Positions 15,507 to 24,189 of a stretch of DNA of 64,000 bases are shown piece after piece. The notes below the pieces were generated by a model. The model searched no databases. It was not told where the DNA came from and was given only the letters and a program-made list of their open reading frames with translations. The DNA lies in assembly GCA_022649165.1 (NCBI GenBank), contig JALCNR010000001.1:1-64000 (forward strand), read 5' to 3'. Both the position numbers and the translations under genes were made by a program. The DNA comes from Actinomyces sp. (GTDB taxonomy: Bacteria > Actinomycetota > Actinomycetes > Actinomycetales > Actinomycetaceae). Position 1 is the first letter of the stretch; every line of letters begins with the position of its first letter.

Positions 15507-17687
15507 TCATGACCGTTCCATCCACACGAGGTCGCTTCCGGAGCGAGCCCGGACGGAGGCGGCGAGGTCCGGGTGGCCCGCCAGGCGCGGGTCCCGGGCC
15601 ACCGCGTCCGCGGCCTCCTCCCGGGCGACGCGGATGAGGGCCTCGTCGCGCTGCACGGACAGGAAGCGCAGGCCGGAAGTACGTCCCGACTGGTCGGCGC
15701 CCAGCACGTCGCCCTCCCGGCGCAGGCGCAGATCCTCGTTGGCCAGCTCGAAGCCGTCCGCCGTGCCCTCGAAGGCGCGCAGCCGTTCCATGGTGGCGGC
15801 TCCGGCCTCGTGGCGGTGCACGGCCAGGCAGACCGACTCGCGCTCGGAGCGTCCGACGCGCCCTCGCAGCTGATGGAGCTGGGAGAGCCCGAATTGCTGG
15901 GCGTCGAGGATGACCATCAGCGACGCCTCGGGGACGTCGACGCCGACCTCGACGACGGTGGTGGCCACGACCACCGGGGCGCGCCCCGACGTGAAATCCT
16001 CCATGACCTGGGTCTTGCGCGCCTGCGGCATCTTCCCGTGCAGCTCCTGGATCCCCAGCCCCGCCAACGGCGTCGAGGCCCGCAGGCTCTGGGCGACGGC
16101 CGCGACGCTCGCCAGCGGGGGGCGCGAGCCCCCCGGCGCCTCCGCATCGGCGTCGGCGACAGCGTCGTCCTCGTCGATGCGGGGGCACACGACGTACACG
16201 CGCCCGCCGGAGGCGACCTCCTCCCGGGCGCGGGCCCACACGCGGTCCATCCAGGCGGCGTTCGCAGCATCGACCAGATAGGTGCGCACAGGGGTCCGGC
16301 CGGGGGGCAGCCCCGTCATGCGGGTCTCGTCGAGGTCGCCGAAAACCGTCATCGCCACGGTCCGGGGGATCGGGGTGGCGGTCATGACGAGCTGGTGGGC
16401 GACCCGCCGGGAGTCCCCGTCCGCCCCCGAGGGGCGGCGCAGGCGGTCGCGCTGGGCCACGCCGAAGCGGTGCTGCTCGTCGACGACGACCAGGCCCAGG
16501 TCCGCGAAGCGGACGGTGTCCTGGAGCAGCGCGTGCGTGCCCACGACGATGGCGGGATCCGTCCCGCGCACCACCTCGTCGACCTCGCGCCGGGCCCGTG
16601 CCCCCGACGCGCCCGTCAGAACGCGCAGGGGAACCTCCCGGCCCGCCTGCCGCACCGGTTCGAGGAGGCGCCTCAGGGACTCCGCGTGCTGCTGGGCGAG
16701 GATGCCGGTGGGGGCCAGCAGGGCCGCCTGGTGGCCGGCGCCCACGACCTGGCACATCGCCGCCAGCGCCACGACAGTCTTCCCGGAGCCGACGTCCCCC
16801 TGAAGCAGGCGCTGCATCGGGCGCGTGAGGGAGAGATCCTCCTGGATCTCGGCGAGAGCCGAGCGCTGGGCCTCGGTGAGCGTGAAGGGCAGGTGGCCGA
16901 GCAACGCCTCCAGGACGGCGTTGCCCGAGACCGGGCAGGCGGGGGCCCGCTCGCCGCTGACGCCGGCCCGGGCGGCCAGCAGACCCGCTTCCAGGACGAA
17001 GGCCTCCTCGAAGGCCAGCGACTGGCGGGCCCGCCGATGGTCCAGGTCGCTGCTCGGGGCGTGGAGCAGCCGCAGGGCCTCGGCGCGCGGCAGGACGTCC
17101 CGACGGGTGCGGACCTCCTCCGGCACCGGGTCGGGGACGTCGGCGTCGTCCAGCTGGTCGAGCACCATGGCGACGGCGCGCGCGATCACCCAGGAGGTCA
17201 GTCCCGACCCTCCCGGGTAGATCGGGATCGGGCGCTCCTGCCGGCGGCGGATGTCGTCCTCGGACTCGTCCTCGGCGCCCTCGAACTGCGGGTGGGTGAG
17301 CTGGAGGCTTCCGCGGAAGGACCCGACCCTGCCGGCGAAGAGGAACGTGGATCCGGGGACCAGGAGGCGGCGGTGCGGGGCCAGGCGGTACTCGGAGTGG
17401 GCGAAGAAGGTGGCGGCCATCTGGTCGGCGCCGTCCGTCAGCGTGACCTCCAGGCGCACGCCGGCGCGCGACCGGTTGGGGATGAGGCGCTGCGAGACAA
17501 CCTCGGCGAGGAGGGTGACGTCTTCGCCCTCGCGCAGGCCGGACATCCGGGTGAGCGCCCCCCAGTGGTCGTAACGCCGGGGAGGCAGGGACAGGAGGTC
17601 GCCGACGGTCCGCATCCCGGCGGCGTCGAGCTTCCGGGCGGTCGCCCGGGGCAGACGCAGGGACAGGGGGATGTCCAGCGCGCTCAT
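15507..17687 (-). CDS. recG: ATP-dependent DNA helicase RecG
   Basis: RecG is a branch-migrating double-strand DNA translocase that remodels stalled forks and recombination intermediates. From ATG 17687 (MSALDIPLSLRLPRATARKL) the product is 726 aa, the family norm. The N-terminal wedge/OB domain (about 50-170, YDHWGALTRMSGLREGEDVTLLAEV in parts) precedes a superfamily 2 helicase core: Walker A GDVGSGKTVVALAA (about 300), Walker B DEQHRFGV (about 404), TATPIPRT, and a C-terminal helicase domain with QLHQLRGRVGR. The ATG overlaps the FakA-like stop (ATGA). Order FakA-like-recG-rsmD-coaD is common in actinobacteria. Confidence 0.97.
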   Translation of the reverse strand: MSALDIPLSLRLPRATARKLDAAGMRTVGDLLSLPPRRYDHWGALTRMSGLREGEDVTLLAEVVSQRLIPNRSRAGVRLEVTLTDGADQMAATFFAHSEYRLAPHRRLLVPGSTFLFAGRVGSFRGSLQLTHPQFEGAEDESEDDIRRRQERPIPIYPGGSGLTSWVIARAVAMVLDQLDDADVPDPVPEEVRTRRDVLPRAEALRLLHAPSSDLDHRRARQSLAFEEAFVLEAGLLAARAGVSGERAPACPVSGNAVLEALLGHLPFTLTEAQRSALAEIQEDLSLTRPMQRLLQGDVGSGKTVVALAAMCQVVGAGHQAALLAPTGILAQQHAESLRRLLEPVRQAGREVPLRVLTGASGARARREVDEVVRGTDPAIVVGTHALLQDTVRFADLGLVVVDEQHRFGVAQRDRLRRPSGADGDSRRVAHQLVMTATPIPRTVAMTVFGDLDETRMTGLPPGRTPVRTYLVDAANAAWMDRVWARAREEVASGGRVYVVCPRIDEDDAVADADAEAPGGSRPPLASVAAVAQSLRASTPLAGLGIQELHGKMPQARKTQVMEDFTSGRAPVVVATTVVEVGVDVPEASLMVILDAQQFGLSQLHQLRGRVGRSERESVCLAVHRHEAGAATMERLRAFEGTADGFELANEDLRLRREGDVLGADQSGRTSGLRFLSVQRDEALIRVAREEAADAVARDPRLAGHPDLAASVRARSGSDLVWMERS

Positions 17688-19270
17688 CGGATCCCCTGCA
17701 GGAGACTGGGCCCCTCCTGGCCTCCGTCCATGACCTCGAGGTCGGGCGCCGGCGGCTCGGGCCCGGCGCCGGCGAGGACCTGCCGGAGCACGGCCACGAG
17801 CATCGGCCCGTCGCCCGCGGACACCAGGACGCGGCAGGCACGTGGCTGGACGGCGAGCACCTCCCGGACGGCCGCCTGGACCCGAGGGCCGTCGGCGTCT
17901 CCGGGCAGAGGAACCACCGTGGACCGGGCCAGGGCCTGGTCGGCGGTGCCGCGCAGCATCTGGGCGACGAGGGCGGCGACCTCCGGCCCGCCGGGCTGGG
18001 GGAGGAACAGGGGGCCGCAGGCCTGGGCGACCGCCAGCGCCGAGAGGTCGTCCCGGCTGCCGGCCACGACGATGCGCGCCGGGTCGCCCTCGTCGATCCC
18101 GGGGAGGACGCCCGACCCGGGCACGACCAGGCACACGCCTGCGGAGGACCTGCGGGCCAGCGCGTCCACGACCCCGAGGTCGGCGGGATCGGGATCCAGC
18201 AGGACCACGGCCCCGGCCTGCGCGAGGTCCTCGACCAGACCGGGCGCGCGGGTGAGGGCGACGACAGCGGCGCGTTCGACCCGGCGCAGCGTGCGCCGCT
18301 CCAACAGGCGCACCCCGCGGTGGGTGACCCCATCGGAGAGGGTGTCTTGGCCGATCATCTCGTCCGGCCGCGCGTCGCAGACCTGGAAGCGGCGCACCGC
18401 GCCCGCGCGCGGCCTCACCGCCAGCGGCGCGGAGGTGTCGACGTGGAGGCGCCAGGTGCCGACTCCGAAGAGGTCGATATGCCCGGCGCAGGAGTAGCGC
18501 ACGCCGAGGGCGTCCAGGGCGGCGCGGGCGGAGCCGGCGTCGGAGCGGGATCCTTGGAGGAGGACGTCGACGGTGAACGCGCGCCCGGGGGCCGGCGCCT
18601 GCGGGCGCGGTGAGGGCGGCGCGTTCGACCCGGCGAGTTCCGCGAGCATCCTGGCCAGGGAGTCGAGCATCGCGTGGTCGTCCCTGACGGCGGCGTCCAG
18701 GCAGGCGATCAGCACGGCGAGCACCGCGGCGCCCGCATCCACCCGCCCCGTCCGCTCCGAGGTGGCGTTGACGAGGCCGTACTGGGATTGGGCGGAGAAC
18801 CGGGAGACGATGCCCGCCTCATCGGGGAGGGTCTCCCCCAACGTGTCGAGTTCGGACGTGGCCTCGTCGAACATGGCCTCCACGGCGACCGTCCACTCCA
18901 GGTGCGCGTCCGGGACCTCCCAGGGCAGCGCCCGCAGCATCCGGCGCAGCGAGACCGGGGTGACGGGCTGGGAGGCGCCGACGGCGCGCGCCCAGGCCGA
19001 CACGACGATCGCGAGCAGCACGCCGATGTGCCCGACGCCCCCGCGCAGGCCTTCGACGGCCGACGCCTCCAGCGCGGCGTCCAGCGGGGCCGACGGATCC
19101 AGGGACGCCACCGCGTGCTCCATCGCCGCGACCGTGAGATGGGCGTTCGACCCGGTGTCGCCGTCCTCGCCGTCCCACCCGTCCAGGTCGTCGATGAAGA
19201 CGCGCATCCGACCCAGCTCCTCCGCGGCGAGGCGCAGCGTCGCCGCCCACGTGGCTGCGGTCAGTGGCAC
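17684..19270 (-). CDS. DAK2-domain (FakA/DhaL-like) protein, atypical
   Basis: A 528-aa protein with the FakA layout: N-terminal DhaL/DAK2 domain, middle domain and DegV-like C-terminus. In Firmicutes FakA phosphorylates fatty acids delivered by FakB. The magnesium-ATP motif is present as DGEDGDTGSN (33-42), but the second conserved motif, usually a GARGNSGVI-type loop, reads GLRGGVGHIGV (74-84), lacking the Asn-Ser. Activity is therefore uncertain. The start is GTG 19270 with GGAGGGG 3-4 nt upstream. It is the first gene of a recG operon, divergent from rpmB across 225 bp. The position is conserved for FakA-like genes, so the family call is good even if the chemistry may not be. Confidence 0.8.
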   Translation of the reverse strand: MPLTAATWAATLRLAAEELGRMRVFIDDLDGWDGEDGDTGSNAHLTVAAMEHAVASLDPSAPLDAALEASAVEGLRGGVGHIGVLLAIVVSAWARAVGASQPVTPVSLRRMLRALPWEVPDAHLEWTVAVEAMFDEATSELDTLGETLPDEAGIVSRFSAQSQYGLVNATSERTGRVDAGAAVLAVLIACLDAAVRDDHAMLDSLARMLAELAGSNAPPSPRPQAPAPGRAFTVDVLLQGSRSDAGSARAALDALGVRYSCAGHIDLFGVGTWRLHVDTSAPLAVRPRAGAVRRFQVCDARPDEMIGQDTLSDGVTHRGVRLLERRTLRRVERAAVVALTRAPGLVEDLAQAGAVVLLDPDPADLGVVDALARRSSAGVCLVVPGSGVLPGIDEGDPARIVVAGSRDDLSALAVAQACGPLFLPQPGGPEVAALVAQMLRGTADQALARSTVVPLPGDADGPRVQAAVREVLAVQPRACRVLVSAGDGPMLVAVLRQVLAGAGPEPPAPDLEVMDGGQEGPSLLQGIR

Positions 19271-19379
19271 GGTCCCCTCCGGGAGTCGTCGGACGGCGGA
19301 CCGTGCGGCCCGCGACCCGCCAATTGTCGGCGGGGGCCGCGCTGTGTGCCACCTGACACGCGGGAAGGCGCCCAGCTGC

Positions 19380-19409
19380 TTGGACCGGCGCCCTCCTGTC
19401 CGTTATCCT
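19380..19409 (+). promoter_or_regulatory. Candidate promoter for rpmB
   Basis: TTGGAC (19380-19385) and TATCCT (19404-19409) are separated by 18 nt. A start about 7 nt further gives a leader of about 80 nt before the rpmB GTG. It lies in the 225-bp gap between the divergent FakA-like gene and rpmB. Sequence pattern only. Confidence 0.5.
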
Positions 19410-19495
19410 GTTGTGGTTGCCCGTGCTGGATCCTCCACGCGGGCCGACCATCTCGCCCCGGCGGGATCACCGACACTGTCATCGAGGAGAACATC

Positions 19496-19687
19496 GTGGC
19501 TTCCGTTTGCGACGTCTGCGGCAAGGGGCCGGGCTTCGGCAAGAGCGTCTCGCACTCTCATGTGCGCACGAACCGCCGGTGGAACCCGAACATCCAGCGC
19601 GTGCGCGCCCTGGTCAACGGGACCCCCAAGCGTCTCAACGTGTGCACCACCTGCCTGAAGTCCGACAAGGTCATCCGCGCGATCTGA
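19496..19687 (+). CDS. rpmB: 50S ribosomal protein L28
   Basis: L28 is a small large-subunit protein, here 63 aa. It starts at GTG 19496 (MASVCDVCGKGPGFGKSVSH) behind GAGGAGA. The core SHSHVRTNRRWNPNIQ is the family signature. Two CxxC pairs (CDVC near residue 5 and CTTC near 50) are kept, so this is the zinc-binding C+ form; actinobacteria often carry a second zinc-free L28 elsewhere, used under zinc limitation. It is a single-gene unit with its own candidate promoter and a strong terminator. Confidence 0.97.
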   Translation: MASVCDVCGKGPGFGKSVSHSHVRTNRRWNPNIQRVRALVNGTPKRLNVCTTCLKSDKVIRAI

Positions 19688-19712
19688 TCGCCGGGCCGGT
19701 CCGGGACCGGCG

Positions 19713-19749
19713 GGGCCCGTGAGGAGAGATCCTCGCGGGCCCTCTTTCT
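19713..19749. terminator. Rho-independent terminator after rpmB (bidirectional)
   Basis: A 13-bp stem (19713-19725 with 19730-19742, one G-T pair, loop GAGA) is followed by TCTTTCT on the plus strand, a good intrinsic terminator for rpmB. Its position between convergent rpmB and thiL suggests it also stops the infC-thiL transcript, although the minus strand lacks a T-run. Confidence 0.8.
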
Positions 19750-19773
19750 CGCCTCCCCCGCTCCGGGCCCCCG

Positions 19774-20760
19774 TCACGATCGGCGGAAGTGGTCCCACCC
19801 GCCGGAGATCTCCCGGCCGTCCAGTCGCACGCGCGGCCCGGCCGCCGGCTCGACCGCCCCGATGACGCCGATGGGGCGGAAGGGCTGGGGCAGGACGACG
19901 GCGGGCGGGAAGGCCGCCAGCATCGCATGGTCCTCCCCCCCGAACAGGGCCCAGTCCAGTGCGGGGTGCCCGCACAGGCGCGCGGCGGGTTCGAGGGCCC
20001 GGGCATCGGGCCCCAGCAACGAGGAGTCCAGCTCCACCACCACGGCGGAGGCCCGGGCCATCCGTCCGGCGTCGACGACCAGCCCGTCGGAGACGTCGAG
20101 CATGGCATGGGCCCCATGGGCCGCGGCCGCGGGGCCCGCCTCCAGCGGAGGGACGGGAGCGCGGTAGACCTGGATCGCCTCGGCGAGGCCCCCGAGCACC
20201 GTCGGGTCGTGCTCGCTCCCGGCGACCAGACCCCGGCCCAGCAGCTCGAGTCCCGCGCCCGATCGCCCGAGCGTCCCGGCCACCGCCAGCGTGTCGCCGG
20301 GACGGGCGCCCGTCCGCAGCACCGGCGCCGCGGACGCCCACCCGTGGGCCGTCACCGCGATGGTCAGCTGCTCCCCCGCCGCCAGGTCGCCTCCGACCAC
20401 GCCTGCGCCCGCGGCGCGCGCCCGCTCCCCGAAGCCCGCGACCAGGGCGAGCAGCCAGTCGACGTCGAGGTCGCGCGGCAGCACCAGGGAGACGACCAGC
20501 GAGGACGTCCGCCCGCCCATCGCGGCGATGTCCGCCAGGTTCTGGGCGGCCGCCCGGGCTCCGATCTCATCCGGGGCGGACCAGTCCAGGCGGAAATGCT
20601 CCCCGCTCACGAGCACGTCGGTGGTGACCAGGAAGGCCCCCTCGGGGGCGGCGATGACCGCGCAGTCGTCGCCGGGGCCCACCACCGTGCGCCCGCCCGA
20701 CGGCAGCAGGCGCTGGAAGCTCTCGATCAGCTGAGTCTCGTCGAGCTCACGGATGCGCAT
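19774..20760 (-). CDS. thiL: Thiamine-monophosphate kinase
   Basis: ThiL phosphorylates thiamine monophosphate to the active cofactor thiamine diphosphate. The 328-aa protein has the AIR-synthase/ThiL layout: VVGPGDDCAVI near residue 28 (metal-binding Asp pair), LVTTDVLVSGEHF, ADIAAMGG, VVGGDLAAG and the C-terminal MLDVSDGLVVDAGR and FGGEDHAML motifs. I choose ATG 20760 (MRIRELDETQLIESF); GTG 20766 would add two residues. The gene overlaps the 3' end of the trmH-type gene by 14 nt and ends the infC operon. Confidence 0.93.
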   Translation of the reverse strand: MRIRELDETQLIESFQRLLPSGGRTVVGPGDDCAVIAAPEGAFLVTTDVLVSGEHFRLDWSAPDEIGARAAAQNLADIAAMGGRTSSLVVSLVLPRDLDVDWLLALVAGFGERARAAGAGVVGGDLAAGEQLTIAVTAHGWASAAPVLRTGARPGDTLAVAGTLGRSGAGLELLGRGLVAGSEHDPTVLGGLAEAIQVYRAPVPPLEAGPAAAAHGAHAMLDVSDGLVVDAGRMARASAVVVELDSSLLGPDARALEPAARLCGHPALDWALFGGEDHAMLAAFPPAVVLPQPFRPIGVIGAVEPAAGPRVRLDGREISGGWDHFRRS

Positions 20761-21688
20761 GCCCACCAGCGTATCGGGCTCGCGAACCTGCCGTCTGGGA
20801 CGCGAACAGGCAGATGGCCGCGGCCGATGCCACGTTGAGGGACTCCGCCTGCCCGGTCATGGGGATGCGCACGAGGAGATCGCACAGGGCCTCCTGGTCG
20901 GCGGACAGGCCCCGGGCCTCGTTGCCCATCATCCAGGCGACCGGGCCCGCCAGGACGGAGGGGGCGCGGACCAGGCTGTCCTCCAGAAGCTCCGCCAGAT
21001 CGAGGGATCCGTCCGAGCCGGAGGTGCCGACGAGGACGCACTCCTGCTCGTGGAGCGCGCGAACCGCCTCGTCCAGGGGCCACCCGGTGACGACGGGCAG
21101 GTGGAAGACGGATCCCGCTGAGGAGCGGATGACCTTTGGTGCGCGCACGTCGACGGATCCGGCGGCGACCACGACGCCCGCCGCCCCCATCGCGTCCGCA
21201 GTGCGGATGATCGTCCCGGCGTTGCCGGGGTCCTGGGCCTCCGCCAGGACGGCGAGAACCCCGGGGGCGCCCCGGTCCGGGACGGCTCCGGTCACGGGCG
21301 CCGCCCCTGCGATCCGCGCCGCCAGGGCTCCGCGGCCTGGCACCGCCCCCCCGATCGCCCCGGCGTCCGCCACGGCGACCACGCCCTGCGCCTCGCCGGA
21401 CATCGCGCGGGCGACGCCCTCTGAGATCTCATGGACCCAGCGGGTCGCGGAGCGCGCGGCCTCGTCGATCTCCGGATGGCGCTCCCGGGCCTGCGCCGTC
21501 AGGTAGACGTCAAGGACCCACGGGGCGCGGTGGCGGACCAGTTCGCGCACGGCCTGCGGGCCCTCGACCAGGATCCGCCCGCTCCGCTCGCGCGCCGAGC
21601 GCCCGACCAGTCCGCGGACCCGCCGCACGCGTTCGGCGCGCGGGTTGTCCAGGAGAGGCGGGCGCTCGGAGGGATTCCCTGCAGACAC
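20747..21688 (-). CDS. TrmH-family (SpoU) RNA 2'-O-methyltransferase
   Basis: A 313-aa SPOUT-class RNA methyltransferase. An N-terminal L30e-like substrate-binding domain (about 20-110; RILVEGPQAVRELVRH) precedes the knotted SAM domain with the three SpoU motifs: DPGNAGTIIRTADAMG, VAWMMGNEARGLS, and IPMTGQAESLNVASAAAI. It is closest in layout to 23S rRNA ribose methyltransferases encoded after rplT in actinobacteria; the exact target nucleotide cannot be read from the sequence. It starts 16 nt after rplT. A glycine/alanine-rich insertion (about 105-145) between the domains is unusual in length. Confidence 0.9.
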   Translation of the reverse strand: MSAGNPSERPPLLDNPRAERVRRVRGLVGRSARERSGRILVEGPQAVRELVRHRAPWVLDVYLTAQARERHPEIDEAARSATRWVHEISEGVARAMSGEAQGVVAVADAGAIGGAVPGRGALAARIAGAAPVTGAVPDRGAPGVLAVLAEAQDPGNAGTIIRTADAMGAAGVVVAAGSVDVRAPKVIRSSAGSVFHLPVVTGWPLDEAVRALHEQECVLVGTSGSDGSLDLAELLEDSLVRAPSVLAGPVAWMMGNEARGLSADQEALCDLLVRIPMTGQAESLNVASAAAICLFASQTAGSRARYAGGHAHP

Positions 21689-21704
21689 GGGGTGCCCGGA
21701 GGGG

Positions 21705-22088
21705 TCAGGCCGGCTTCGGGGCGTTGACGTCGTCGGGCAGAGCCGTCTTCGCCGCCTCGACCAGGGCCGTGAAGGCGCCGGGATCGCTGACCGCGAGCTC
21801 GGCGAGGATGCGGCGGTCGACCTCGATGCCAGCCAGGTTCAGCCCCTGGATGAAGCGGTTGTAGGTGAGGCCGTTGGCGCGGGCCGCGGCGTTGATGCGC
21901 TGGATCCACAGCCGGCGGAAGTCGCCCTTGCGGGCCTTGCGGTCACGGTAGTTGTACGTGAAGGAGTGGGTGACCTGCTCCTTCGCCTTGCGGTACATGC
22001 GCGAACGCTGACCGCGGTAGCCCGACGCCTGCTCGAGGACGACCCGGCGCTTCTTCTTCGCGTTGACGGAACGCTTGACACGTGCCAT
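21705..22088 (-). CDS. rplT: 50S ribosomal protein L20
   Basis: L20 is an early-assembly large-subunit protein and, in some bacteria, an autoregulator of the infC operon. The 127-aa sequence [20 protein letters not shown] followed by [19 protein letters not shown] and [20 protein letters not shown] matches the family along its length. It follows rpmI by 33 nt in infC-rpmI-rplT. A short acidic tail (DDVNAPKPA) is typical of actinobacteria. Confidence 0.98.
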   Translation of the reverse strand: MARVKRSVNAKKKRRVVLEQASGYRGQRSRMYRKAKEQVTHSFTYNYRDRKARKGDFRRLWIQRINAAARANGLTYNRFIQGLNLAGIEVDRRILAELAVSDPGAFTALVEAAKTALPDDVNAPKPA

Positions 22089-22121
22089 TTCCAGTGCTCC
22101 TTATGTCTCAGAACGTGCCGG

Positions 22122-22316
22122 TCACTTGCCCAGCAGGGTGCGGACCCGCTTGGCGTCGGCGCGGGCGACCACCTGGTCGGAGGCGATCCGGCGGGTCTTG
22201 CGGCTGGACTTGTGCTCCAGCAGGTGCCGTCCGCCCGCCTGCTCGCGCATGATCTTGCCGGACCCGGTCAGGCGGAAGCGCTTCTTGGTCCCGGAGTGCG
22301 TCTTGTTCTTCGGCAT
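22122..22316 (-). CDS. rpmI: 50S ribosomal protein L35
   Basis: L35 is a small, basic large-subunit protein of 64 aa. [20 protein letters not shown] and the following [23 protein letters not shown] are diagnostic. It lies 45 nt downstream of infC and 33 nt upstream of rplT, the conserved order. No oddities. Confidence 0.98.
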   Translation of the reverse strand: MPKNKTHSGTKKRFRLTGSGKIMREQAGGRHLLEHKSSRKTRRIASDQVVARADAKRVRTLLGK

Positions 22317-22361
22317 GTCTCTTCGTTCCTCATCTCTCGACGCCGGCCAGCGGCCGGTGCC

Positions 22362-23000
22362 TCAGTCCTTCTGTTGCCCAGCGGAACCCGCGCCACGCGC
22401 CTGGTCCCTGCTGGAGCGCTCGGCCTGCTTGCCGCGTCGCGCCGCGCGCTCGGCCTCGCGGCGCTTGCGCTGCTCGTTGACCGCATCGGCCTTGCGCCGA
22501 GTCGGGGCCAGCACCATGGTCATGTTGCGGCCGTCCTGACGGGGCATCGACTCGACGGTCCCCAGTTCCGAGACTTCCTCGGCCAGGCGCTGCAGCAGGC
22601 GCACGCCCGCCTCCGGACGCGATTGCTCGCGGCCGCGGAACATGATCATGACCTTCACCTTGTCGCCCTGGCCGAGGAACCTCTCGACATGGCCCTTCTT
22701 CACGGCGAAGTCGTGGTCATCGATCTTGAGCCGGAAGCGGATCTCCTTCAGCTGCGTGTTCGCCTGATTGCGGCGGGCGTCGCGGGCCTTCTGGGCGGCC
22801 TCATAGCGGTACTTGCCGTAATCCATGAGCCGGGCGACCGGGGGCTTGGCGTCGGGCGCGACTTCGACCAGGTCCAGTCCGGCCTCCTCGGCCAGACGCA
22901 GGGCATTCTCCACCCGGACAATGCCCACCTGCTCCCCGCCGGGGCCCACGAGGCGCACCTCGGGGACCCGGATGCGATCGTTGATGCGAGGCTCGCTGAT
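22362..23000 (-). CDS. infC: Translation initiation factor IF-3 (ATC start codon)
   Basis: IF-3 prevents premature subunit joining and proofreads start-codon selection. The protein begins [19 protein letters not shown], aligning with the start of other actinobacterial IF-3 proteins, yet no ATG, GTG or TTG exists there: the codon at 22998-23000 is ATC, with a strong AAGGAG 6 nt upstream. Rare start codons are the known basis of IF-3 self-regulation, so ATC is the likely start. The 212-aa product contains both domains ([19 protein letters not shown] linker; [18 protein letters not shown]) and a basic C-terminal extension ([14 protein letters not shown]) beyond the family core. It heads infC-rpmI-rplT-trmH-thiL. 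Confidence 0.93.
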   Translation of the reverse strand: MSEPRINDRIRVPEVRLVGPGGEQVGIVRVENALRLAEEAGLDLVEVAPDAKPPVARLMDYGKYRYEAAQKARDARRNQANTQLKEIRFRLKIDDHDFAVKKGHVERFLGQGDKVKVMIMFRGREQSRPEAGVRLLQRLAEEVSELGTVESMPRQDGRNMTMVLAPTRRKADAVNEQRKRREAERAARRGKQAERSSRDQARGAGSAGQQKD

Positions 23001-23051
23001 GGGTGACTCCTTCCACTTCCACGATGTGATCGGTGTACCGGAACGGGAGAA

Positions 23052-23081
23052 GGCCCCCGTGCGGCGACGCGCACGAAGGCC
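23052..23081 (-). promoter_or_regulatory. Attenuator-like hairpin in the infC leader
   Basis: On the minus strand an 11-bp stem (two G-U pairs) is formed by 23071-23081 and 23052-23062 around an 8-nt loop, followed by TTCTCCC. It lies about 50 nt before the infC start. It resembles an intrinsic terminator with a poor U-tract, so it could attenuate the infC-rpmI-rplT operon, as is known for L20/IF-3 leaders in other phyla. The mechanism is inferred. Confidence 0.45.
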
Positions 23082-23255
23082 TATCCGATCCGGCGCCCCG
23101 CCACCTGTGGTGGAGGGAACCGTCTGACCCGATTCCCTGCGCCGGCATGTCGCCTGCGCGCATCCGCGTGCGGCGAAGTGGTCGCACACCGACGGGCATC
23201 CAGGTGGGAGGATCTCCGCTTGCGTCCCGGGCATGTGCCCGGACGGTCAGGGCCA

Positions 23256-23264
23256 AGGATATCA
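23256..23264 (-). promoter_or_regulatory. Candidate extended -10 promoter for infC operon
   Basis: The minus strand reads TGATATCCT, an extended -10 (TGn then TATCCT). No -35 consensus is seen 16-18 nt upstream. A start near 23249 would give a leader of about 250 nt, unusually long for this window. Confidence 0.4.
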
Positions 23265-23445
23265 TCCCCGCCGCGCCGCCCTCCAGCTCCGCCTCCGATC
23301 TGCGGGGTGCGCTCGCTCACGCGGGCCGGCTCAAGGCGACGGCGAGCGCCCAGCGCAAGGTTCGACGTCCCCCGGAGGAGTCTGAGGGACGATTGGGCCG
23401 CTGAACCGCGCGCTCGGCGCTGTCCACCCCTCATACGGCCGGGAC

Positions 23446-24189
23446 TCAGGCCGGGGACAGCGGGACGGGGACCAGCTCGACGCGGTCCGCCGCGGCCCGA
23501 AGCCGCGGCGAGGCTCCCACGCGCCGCAGCGCCAGCGCGAGCCGCGCCCGGACTTCGCCCGGGTCGCCCCCGACGGGCACCGCGAGCTCGACGCGGGTGA
23601 GGATCCCCCCTCCGAAGACGACGCGGACGTCGGCGACGGGGCCTGCCTGCGCGGCCCGGTCCAGCAGGTCCCCGCGCAGTTCGGCGTCGCGCCACGCGGG
23701 CAGCCATCTGTCCCCCTGGGCGAGCGCCGCCGTGGCGGGCCGCGGGAGGACCACCGCCGCGCCGCCGGGGTCGACGACCAGGTGCCCCCCGGTGTCGACG
23801 AGGGCGGCCAGCGCCGCTCGGCTGACGGGCGCCGGCATCGGCCGGGCGCCCGGCCGGTCCGCCAGGAGGCGGCGCGCCGAGGAGTACACGGCGAGCGCCG
23901 GTCCGACGGGGGTCTCCGAGCGCGTGAAGGAGGCCTCCGGGCGGCCTCCCGCATGCACCGCGCCCGCCCCGCCGGGGTCGGGGAGGACCTCCACCTCGAC
24001 GGGAAGGATCACGCGTTCGGCGGACAGCGCCTCGACGAGGCCCTCCAAGCGGGCGCGCTCGGCCTCGAGGGTCCCCTCCCCCAGCGCCAGAGCCTGCCGA
24101 GTCAACGGGAGCGCGTCGCCCCGGTCCGTCGTGTCCACGCGGCGCGACAGCCGCTGCGCCAGCCGCGCCCGCTGCTCCTCGGAGATCAT
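23446..24189 (-). CDS. SseB-family protein
   Basis: A 247-aa protein with two SseB-like halves (about 45-135 and 140-245), each with the [10 protein letters not shown] / [19 protein letters not shown] type pattern typical of SseB domains. The molecular role of the family is poorly defined; in actinomycetes such a gene sits between the hisA (priA) and infC genes, as here. The ATG overlaps the priA stop by 4 nt (ATGA), so it is co-translated with the histidine genes. No signal peptide or membrane segment is visible. The family assignment rests on pattern and synteny. Confidence 0.75.
   Translation of the reverse strand: MISEEQRARLAQRLSRRVDTTDRGDALPLTRQALALGEGTLEAERARLEGLVEALSAERVILPVEVEVLPDPGGAGAVHAGGRPEASFTRSETPVGPALAVYSSARRLLADRPGARPMPAPVSRAALAALVDTGGHLVVDPGGAAVVLPRPATAALAQGDRWLPAWRDAELRGDLLDRAAQAGPVADVRVVFGGGILTRVELAVPVGGDPGEVRARLALALRRVGASPRLRAAADRVELVPVPLSPA

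Larger units (their letters stand above)
23001..23445 (-). other. Long infC leader region without genes
   Basis: This 445-bp stretch between sseB and infC has no supported gene. On the minus strand it holds an extended -10 candidate at 23256-23261 and then about 250 nt of untranslated leader with several hairpins: CCGGGCA/TGCCCGG (23227-23242), CCACC/GGTGG (23101-23113) and a strong terminator-like hairpin (23052-23081). The part from 23262 to 23445 shows no clear element. Confidence 0.6.

Noticed and set aside
19316..19334. CCCGCC-N7-GGCGGG inverted repeat between the FakA-like gene and rpmB
   Set aside because: A 6-bp GC-only repeat is expected by chance here and it aligns with no promoter hexamer.
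22801..23265. Possible upstream ORF in the infC leader running into infC
   Set aside because: It has no good ribosome site, biased composition and continues deep into infC in another frame, unlike a leader peptide.
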